The position numbers and the translations under genes are program-made. Under the pieces are notes generated by a model. That model worked only from the letters and a program-made list of their open reading frames with translations, was not told the DNA's origin and did not search any database. DNA of 19,549 bases from Acidobacteriaceae bacterium (GTDB taxonomy: Bacteria > Acidobacteriota > Terriglobia > Terriglobales > Acidobacteriaceae): NCBI GenBank assembly GCA_003140705.1, contig PLKU01000217.1:1767-21315 (forward strand), read 5' to 3'. Shown one piece after another: positions 14,629-19,549 of this stretch (its first letter is position 1; each line of letters starts with the position of its first letter).

Positions 14629-17463
14629 TTACATCTTCTGTAGGTTCGCGAATTTTTCCATCAGTTTTTTTAGGCCATGCCGGGTAAACAGGACCGTGAG
14701 CTTGGCGTCTTCGCCGTCGCCCTCGCGCATCAGAATGGTGCCTTCGCCGTATTTTACGTGGCGGACGCGCTGGCCTTTTTTCAAATTGGAGGCGCCAGTG
14801 GGGGCAGGAATGTCCATGGTTGTGCGGGCAAGCGCACTGGCCTTGTGAGCGCCAGCTTTTCCGGCGAAGAAGCGGGCGATGTTGTCGATGGAGTCAGGGG
14901 GCGCGCCGGGCGGGTGTGACTGCGTGCCCACTGAGGCCGCGTCCTTATTGGAGGAAGTTCCCTTGGCGGTGGGAGTCATCCAGGAAGCGGCAAATGGCTT
15001 GGAAGAGGAGTTTCTGCCACCAGTCTCGCGAGCAGCGGCGGGGCGGTGCGACTCCTGGCTCTCGTCCTCGTAGTTGTAGTGCTTGTCAGCAAAGTCGCCA
15101 GACTGGCCTGGGCGCTTGGCTGCACCGAATCTCGAGGCGCCGCCGTAGGTGTTGGGATAACCGGGAGTAGACCATGACGGAGAGCGGCCGCCGAGGCTCT
15201 CCATGAGTTGGTTTGGGACCTCTTCAAGAAAGCGGGAGGGGATGCTCATCTCCGGGGCGTCGTCTCCGTATCGCCTTCTGTAATGTGCTCGGGTGAGGAT
15301 GAGCGAGTTCATGGCGCGCGTCATGCCGACATAACAGAGACGGCGCTCCTCTTCGAGCTCTTCAGGGTTGTTGAGGGTGCGCGAGTGAGGAAACAAGCCT
15401 TCCTCAAGGCCAGCCAAAAAGACGAGGGGGAACTCAAGGCCCTTGGCGGCGTGAAGAGTCATGAGGGTGACGCGAGCGTCGGGGTCGAACTGATCTGTGT
15501 CAGAGGCGAGGGCGGCGTGGTCGAGGAATTCGGCCAGAGTTTCGCCGCGGGCTTCGGCGTCGTGGGCTGCGTTGGCCAATTCCTTCAGATTTTCAATGCG
15601 GCTGAAGGCTTCAGGAGAGCCTTCGGCTTCAAGTGCCTTGATGTAGCCGGTGCGGTCGATGATGAAGCGGATTAATTCCTGGAGAGTTGCAGCGTCGCCT
15701 GGTGCACGAAAGGCGGCGACTTTCGGTGACTCTTCCTCTGGCTGTCGCTCGTCTGTTGGCTCAGAGTCATGGCCGTCCTGCTTTTTTGGCATGGTGAGAA
15801 AGGGACGTTTGGGCTGCGCGACAAATGGCGAAAAGTTGCTTGCATTGAGAAGCTGGAGCTGAGGGCGATCGCTGTTGCTGCCAAAATCGAAGCCTGTAGC
15901 AGACTCTGCGCTGGCGGAGTCTGCCGTCGCTGCCCCAAACTCAAAATCGGTGTCGGCGTCCGCGGATTCCGCGCTGGCGGCTACGTCGGCTGAAAGTTTG
16001 CCCGCAAAGTCGGGATCCATCATGGCCTGGGCGTCGAGGATGAGTTGGCGGAAGGACTCGATGGCAGTGAGCGCTCGGTTGGGAATAAGGCGATTTGTTA
16101 GAGCAGCGCCGATGGCGTCCCAGGTGGAGGCGCCAGTTTCCAGCGCGAGCCGCTCCAGAGTTTCAAGGGTGGTTTTGCCGATGCCCCGGACCGGGGTATT
16201 GATGACGCGTTGCAAGGCCACGGAGTCGTGTGGGTTGCGGACAAGGCGGAGGTAACTGAGCAGGTCCTTGATTTCAGCACGCTCATAAAAGCTGAAGCCG
16301 CCGACCATGGTGTATCGGATGTTGTAGCGGCGCAGGGCCTCCTCGACGATGCGAGACTGAGAGTTGGTGCGATAGAGAACGGCGCAGTGCGCTTCGCTCG
16401 CATGCTCTGAGGACTCGGCTTCGCGCAGAAATGTTTGAATTCGGTCGGCGATGAACAGGGCTTCGTTTTCACCGTCGGGGGCTTCGTAATAACCGATGAG
16501 GCTTCCGCCCTGGCGATCAGTCCAGAGCTTCTTGCCCTTGCGGCGAAGATTGTTGGCGACGACGGCGCCGGCGGCTTCCAAAATGATCTGCGTCGATCGA
16601 TAGTTCTGTTCAAGCCGCACGATGCGGGCGTTCGGAAAGTCCTTCTCGAACTCCAGAATGTTGCGAATGTCGGCGCCACGCCACGAGTAGATGCTCTGGT
16701 CTTCATCGCCGACCGCGCAGACGTTCTTGGCTTCGCCGGCGAGGAGCTTCATGAGCTCGTACTGAGGGCGATTGGTGTCCTGGTATTCGTCGACGAGGAG
16801 AAAACGGTAACGGCGCTGGTAGCGCTCTCTTGCCTCACCAGAGACTTTGAGGAGGCGGACGGCTTCAAGCAGCAGGTCATCAAAATCCAAAGCGTTATTC
16901 TTGCGTAGCTCGGCCTTGTAGCCCTGGTAGATGTGAGCGATCCGCTCGCTGTTTGGATCTTTCGAAGCCAGGTAATACTCTTGCGGATCGACCATGTGGT
17001 TTTTGGCCCAGCTGATACGGCCAAGAACGATGCGCGGCGTGAGCTGCTTGGTGTCCAAGCCCATGCGGCGCATGATCTGCTTGACGATGGCCTGTTGGTC
17101 GTTCTCGTCGTAGATGGCAAATGAGCGGGTGAGGCCTTCACCGCCGACTCTCAGGTCCTCAATGTCGCGCCTCAACAGGCGGACACAGAGGGAGTGGAAG
17201 GTGGCGATCAAGGGCTTGGCCAGGGAAGAGTGGCCGAGGAGGCGGTCGACGCGCTCGCCCATTTCGCTGGCTGCCTTGTTGGTGAAGGTAACTGCGAGAA
17301 TCGAGTCCGGAGCGATGCCCTTCTCGCGAATAAGCCAGGCGATACGGCTGGTGATGACGCGGGTTTTGCCGGAACCGGCCCCGGCGAGGATTAGCAGGGG
17401 TCCTTCAGGTGCCTCGACGGCGGCGCGTTGTTCGGGATTCAGGTTGTCAGTGAGCGACTGCAA
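14629..17463 (-). CDS. UvrD/PcrA-type superfamily 1 DNA helicase with an acidic insertion
   Basis: A 3'-to-5' SF1A helicase in nucleotide excision repair and replication-conflict resolution. From TTG 17463 it has 944 residues, against about 720-780 usually. Motifs: Q-motif LNPEQ (8-12), Walker A AGAGSGKT (27-34), Ia VTFTNKAASEM, II VDEYQDTN (224-231), III GDEDQSIYSWRGADI, IV LEQNYRST, V TLHAAKGLEFP (669-679), VI YVGMTRA. Extra length comes from an Asp/Glu/Ala/Ser-rich insertion at about 483-585 and a long low-complexity linker (about 760-890) before a Tudor-like end (GQRVRHVKYGEGTILMREGD). The frame stays open to 18132, but that part is not helicase-like and overlaps the LOG gene. ATG 17700 is the only other reasonable start and would add 79 unconserved residues. 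TTG 17463 puts the start just before the Q-motif, as in relatives, though its Shine-Dalgarno is poor. Confidence 0.92.
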   Translation of the reverse strand: MQSLTDNLNPEQRAAVEAPEGPLLILAGAGSGKTRVITSRIAWLIREKGIAPDSILAVTFTNKAASEMGERVDRLLGHSSLAKPLIATFHSLCVRLLRRDIEDLRVGGEGLTRSFAIYDENDQQAIVKQIMRRMGLDTKQLTPRIVLGRISWAKNHMVDPQEYYLASKDPNSERIAHIYQGYKAELRKNNALDFDDLLLEAVRLLKVSGEARERYQRRYRFLLVDEYQDTNRPQYELMKLLAGEAKNVCAVGDEDQSIYSWRGADIRNILEFEKDFPNARIVRLEQNYRSTQIILEAAGAVVANNLRRKGKKLWTDRQGGSLIGYYEAPDGENEALFIADRIQTFLREAESSEHASEAHCAVLYRTNSQSRIVEEALRRYNIRYTMVGGFSFYERAEIKDLLSYLRLVRNPHDSVALQRVINTPVRGIGKTTLETLERLALETGASTWDAIGAALTNRLIPNRALTAIESFRQLILDAQAMMDPDFAGKLSADVAASAESADADTDFEFGAATADSASAESATGFDFGSNSDRPQLQLLNASNFSPFVAQPKRPFLTMPKKQDGHDSEPTDERQPEEESPKVAAFRAPGDAATLQELIRFIIDRTGYIKALEAEGSPEAFSRIENLKELANAAHDAEARGETLAEFLDHAALASDTDQFDPDARVTLMTLHAAKGLEFPLVFLAGLEEGLFPHSRTLNNPEELEEERRLCYVGMTRAMNSLILTRAHYRRRYGDDAPEMSIPSRFLEEVPNQLMESLGGRSPSWSTPGYPNTYGGASRFGAAKRPGQSGDFADKHYNYEDESQESHRPAAARETGGRNSSSKPFAASWMTPTAKGTSSNKDAASVGTQSHPPGAPPDSIDNIARFFAGKAGAHKASALARTTMDIPAPTGASNLKKGQRVRHVKYGEGTILMREGDGEDAKLTVLFTRHGLKKLMEKFANLQKM

Positions 17464-17733
17464 GATGCGCGTCCAGGCGGGAAGGGTCCTGTGTCTAGTG
17501 TACCGTTTGCCGGGAGGAGGAGTTGTGGAGGGCGGCGCCTGAGCGGATTGGCCTGTTGGTGTCGGCCAGAAAGGGGTGAAATCGCTTGCCCACTTATTCA
17601 ATTGTGCGTGAACGGCAGGTAACTTATGCAGATCGGGATTGGAAGCTTTTGGCGAGGGTTGGTGCTCTCCGCACCGTGAATTCAAAGGCGATTCATGCAT
17701 GGGCGCGCGGGAGGGCGCTATTCTGAAAACATC
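17464..17733. other. Divergent intergenic region between the UvrD and LOG genes
   Basis: 270 bp that must hold both promoters if the helicase starts at TTG 17463. A TATTCT at 17719-17724 is a candidate -10 for the LOG gene. On the minus strand TACACT lies 33 nt before the TTG and could serve the helicase. Neither has a clear -35. If the helicase starts at ATG 17700, most of this region would be coding, but its translation is low-complexity. Confidence 0.4.
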
Positions 17734-18300
17734 ATGACATCTTTGAAAGATCCTGCTCGCCGGGTTGCCGTTTATTGCGGATCGGCTGACGGAAGAGATC
17801 CTGCGCTTCGCGCCGAGGCGACTGCGCTTGGCGAAACCATTGCGGCGGCGGGACTGGGACTGGTTTATGGCGGGGCTGCCGTGGGGTTGATGGGAGCGGT
17901 TGCGGATGCGGCACTGGCCGGAGGCGCAGAGGTGATTGGTGTGCTGCCGGATGTGCTGGCGGGAGCGGAGATTGGGCACCCTCGTGTGACCCGCTTGGAG
18001 CTGGTGGAGACCATGCACCAGCGGAAGGCGCGGATGGTGGAACTGGCCGATGCGTTTTTTGTGCTTCCGGGCGGATACGGGACGTTGGAAGAAGTGCTGG
18101 AGGTGGTGACCTGGGCGCAATTGAAGCTGCACAGCAAGCCATGCATCCTGATCAACACTGCGGGATATTGGGACGGGTTGTTGGAGTTTCTGGACAGGGC
18201 GGTCGAGGCGGGGTTTCTGAAGCCGAAGAATCGGGAGTTGATGAGGGTGGCCGGGAATGCAAATGAGGCCGTAGCGATGGCGTCTTCCGCCTGGGATTGA
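17734..18300 (+). CDS. LOG-family protein (cytokinin riboside 5'-monophosphate phosphoribohydrolase type)
   Basis: This 188-residue protein probably hydrolyses nucleoside 5'-monophosphates (AMP or cytokinin nucleotides) to free base and ribose 5-phosphate; many bacterial members have no proven substrate and are often misnamed lysine decarboxylases. Signatures: VAVYCGSADG (11-20), VYGGAAVGLMGAVADAAL, METMHQRK-type ETMHQRKARM (92-101), and the defining PGGYGTLEE (112-120). Arg97 and Lys98 with the Glu119/Glu120 region form the usual active site. ATG 17734 is chosen because it starts just before the conserved VAVYCGS; the open frame to 17695 adds a non-conserved extension. A TATTCT hexamer ends 9 nt before the ATG, and no Shine-Dalgarno sits at normal spacing. 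It is divergent from the helicase. Confidence 0.92.
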   Translation: MTSLKDPARRVAVYCGSADGRDPALRAEATALGETIAAAGLGLVYGGAAVGLMGAVADAALAGGAEVIGVLPDVLAGAEIGHPRVTRLELVETMHQRKARMVELADAFFVLPGGYGTLEEVLEVVTWAQLKLHSKPCILINTAGYWDGLLEFLDRAVEAGFLKPKNRELMRVAGNANEAVAMASSAWD

Positions 18301-18309
18301 GTCCGATCC

Positions 18310-18343
18310 GCGGGAACAGTGTTCCTGGCTTGTGGCTTCCCGC
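18310..18343. terminator. Possible bidirectional hairpin between convergent LOG and DUF971 genes
   Basis: GCGGGAA (18310-18316) and TTCCCGC (18337-18343) form a perfect 7-bp stem with a 20-nt loop in the 48-bp gap. A competing small hairpin GGAAC/GTTCC (18313-18325) lies inside. Only TTT follows on the plus strand, so it is weak as an intrinsic terminator. Confidence 0.3.
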
Positions 18344-18348
18344 TTTGC

Positions 18349-18804
18349 CTAATTGGGTGTGCCGGTAGTTTCTTCGGCGGCGAAGGTGCATTCGCGGCAT
18401 TGGCAGACGCGGCGGAGGTATTCCCAGGAGTAGATGCCTGATTTGTGGCCGTCACCCCAGTTGAATTGGATGGCGTAGCGCCCAACCGCGTGTGCACTCA
18501 AGGGCTTGGGCGGTGGAGTATACATGGGCAGAACGGCGGCGGGTGCGGGTTTGGGCTGGCCGGGTTTGCGGCCTTGCTGGGTGCGCTCGTCATTGCAGGT
18601 GGCGCATGGGCAGGCTTCACGGAGCCAGGCAAAGCTCCAGGCGCTGCGGTGCCCGTCGACCCAGTCGATTTCAAGGCCCTTGCCCTCGGAGAGTAGAACG
18701 CGAACCTTTTCAGGGGTGATGGCGATGCGGGGAAGCGGTTGGGCCGCTTCGGTTTCGCGTGCTGCGTGGTCCTTGTCAACAATACGAATGCCTTCGTGAC
18801 TCAT
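18349..18804 (-). CDS. DUF971 (gamma-butyrobetaine hydroxylase N-terminal-like) protein
   Basis: This 151-residue cytoplasmic protein has a single DUF971 / GBBH-like N-terminal domain. In the eukaryotic hydroxylase this domain binds zinc; in stand-alone bacterial proteins an iron-sulfur or metal-related role is suspected but not shown here. Diagnostic parts: LEIDWVDGHRSAWSFAWLRE (44-63) with CPCATC (Cys65, 67, 70), and GRYAIQFNWGDGHKSGIYSW (108-127) with CQCREC (Cys134, 136, 139). Between them is a Pro/Ala/Lys-rich linker (about 78-101). The second CxCxxC cluster at the C-terminus adds three more potential ligands. ATG 18804 is preceded after 6 nt by TAAGAT, with no Shine-Dalgarno. It converges on the LOG gene with a 48-bp gap. 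Confidence 0.88.
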   Translation of the reverse strand: MSHEGIRIVDKDHAARETEAAQPLPRIAITPEKVRVLLSEGKGLEIDWVDGHRSAWSFAWLREACPCATCNDERTQQGRKPGQPKPAPAAVLPMYTPPPKPLSAHAVGRYAIQFNWGDGHKSGIYSWEYLRRVCQCRECTFAAEETTGTPN

Positions 18805-19161
18805 GGTTCTATCTTACAGGGATTCAGGATCGCCCTGAGGAACCGTCCAGGGGCGTCGGCGTGGAGATCAATCCTGTTGCCAATCCTTTCTGTACGTTCC
18901 ATTTAGCGAACCAAGGCAGTCAACAAGGATGATCCACCAAACGTCCAGCACCGTCCCCCATTTGGGTGGTTGTGGAGGGGGATCGATTGCATTACTTTCG
19001 ATGCTGGGCGACTTCGTTATCAAAGCAGTACCTGTGCCGAGCCCCAGGGCGAGCCCGATCTGCCGATGGTCAGTTTTCATTTTCCGCCCAATTATCCCTC
19101 CTCATTTGAAGGCGTTTGAGAGGCGCCATGCAAATGAATGAGTTAGGCAAGGGGGAATTCC
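18805..19161. other. 357-bp divergent intergenic region
   Basis: Lies between the divergent DUF971 and MHYT genes and should carry both promoters. A 70-codon minus-strand frame (18868-19080) begins with a Gly-rich hydrophobic segment (IGLALGLGTGTAL) but then becomes Pro-rich and unlike any family known to me, with poor Shine-Dalgarno spacing. It is not called as a gene. The MHYT Shine-Dalgarno AAGGGGG is at 19149-19155. Confidence 0.45.
18811..18816 (-). promoter_or_regulatory. -10-like TAAGAT abutting the DUF971 start
   Basis: On the minus strand TAAGAT ends 6 nt before ATG 18804, and no AG-rich Shine-Dalgarno is present between. No convincing -35 hexamer lies upstream. The arrangement matches the leaderless pattern seen at the toxin, ATPase and SNF2 genes. 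Confidence 0.35.
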
Positions 19162-19549
19162 ATGGTAGGAGCGGCCCAACCGCTTATTGGTCATTACGAT
19201 TTTTTGCTCGTGGCTTTGTCAGTTTTCCTTGCCATGCTGGCCTCCTATGCCGCGCTCGACCTGGCTGGGCGTGTGACATCTGCGCGGGGCTGGGCAAGGC
19301 TCTCCTGGCTTAGCGGTGGCGCCCTGGCCATGGGTACGGGCATCTGGTCGATGCACTACATCGGCATGGAGGCGTTCCGGCTGCCTGTTCCGGTTTCCTA
19401 CCATTGGCCAACCATGGTGTTGTCTTTTGTCGCATCCGTGGTTGCGTCGGCCGTTGCGTTGTTTGTTGTGAGCCGCGAAACCATGAAGTCGTTTGCCATC
19501 CTTAGCGGCAGCGTGATCATGGGATGCGGCATTGCGGCCATGCATTACA
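19162..19549 (+). CDS. MHYT-domain membrane sensor protein, 5' part only
   Basis: The reading frame is open from ATG 19162 to the window end (129 codons), so the effector part is missing. MHYT is a six-to-seven-helix membrane domain proposed to bind copper and sense diatomic gases or redox state; it usually precedes GGDEF/EAL, PAS or histidine kinase domains. Seen here: TM1 YDFLLVALSVFLAMLASYAA, TM2 with the signature MHYIGMEAF, TM3 MVLSFVASVVASAVALFVVS, and TM4 ending at a second AAMHY at the very edge. Met and His are in place in both repeats. The start is supported by AAGGGGG 6 nt before the ATG and by the periplasm-first GHYDFLLV beginning common to the family. Confidence 0.88.
   Translation, partial: MVGAAQPLIGHYDFLLVALSVFLAMLASYAALDLAGRVTSARGWARLSWLSGGALAMGTGIWSMHYIGMEAFRLPVPVSYHWPTMVLSFVASVVASAVALFVVSRETMKSFAILSGSVIMGCGIAAMHY

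Noticed and set aside
17701..18132. N-terminal extension of the helicase frame overlapping the LOG gene
   Set aside because: The translation is low-complexity, lacks helicase motifs and is antisense to a well-supported gene.
18868..19080. 70-codon minus-strand frame beginning with a Gly-rich hydrophobic stretch
   Set aside because: Only the first 20 residues look membrane-like; the rest is Pro-rich with no family resemblance, and GGAGG is too far from the ATG.
1..19549. CRISPR array, rRNA genes, complete insertion sequence or transposase
   Set aside because: No regularly spaced repeats, rRNA-like sequence, transposase motifs or IS-type terminal inverted repeats were found when reading both strands.

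Overview
The window reads as chromosomal sequence from a GC-rich, Gram-negative soil-type bacterium. A Tat-exported Gfo/Idh/MocA oxidoreductase, a secreted GH3 glucosidase with a Tat-lipoprotein glycosidase-like partner, and a SNF2-type helicase together suggest Acidobacteriota (Terriglobia or Solibacter-like). That is an inference from gene content; no rRNA or marker gene is present to fix it.

Layout. (1) 1-1125, minus: C-terminally cut Gfo/Idh/MocA oxidoreductase, with a perfect inverted repeat over its start region. (2) 1315-2018, plus: a type II toxin-antitoxin pair (RelE/Gp49-like toxin, then XRE antitoxin) with a near-consensus promoter directly against the toxin start. (3) 2150-4840, minus: SNF2-family helicase. 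(4) 5015-5668, minus: unrecognised 217-residue protein. (5) 6251-8550: a tRNA-associated integration region. It has a tRNA with CAU anticodon (6474-6550), two colinear ungapped 149-bp direct repeats (6251-6399 and 8367-8515, about 76% identical by hand count), and a displaced tRNA 3' half after the second repeat. Between these lie a truncated SWIM zinc-finger gene and an AAA/DUF4143 ATPase, but no integrase. (6) 9317-14625, plus: GH3 beta-glucosidase with an inserted PA14 domain, translationally coupled (TGATG) to a Tat lipoprotein that looks like an (alpha/alpha)6 glycosidase. (7) 14629-17463, minus: UvrD/PcrA helicase with an insertion of about 100 residues and a Tudor-like C-terminus. (8) 17734-18300, plus: LOG-family phosphoribohydrolase. 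(9) 18349-18804, minus: DUF971 protein with two Cys clusters. (10) 19162 to the window end, plus: start of an MHYT-domain membrane sensor.

How the genes work together. The two carbohydrate genes form the clearest pathway unit, a two-gene export and degradation operon. The toxin-antitoxin pair is a self-contained module. The tRNA region looks like the eroded remains of one or more integrative elements. The other genes are housekeeping or singletons.

A signal running across the window is that several genes have a TANNNT -10-like hexamer only 6-9 nt before the start codon and no Shine-Dalgarno sequence. This suggests leaderless or near-leaderless mRNAs, while other genes here carry ordinary Shine-Dalgarno sites.
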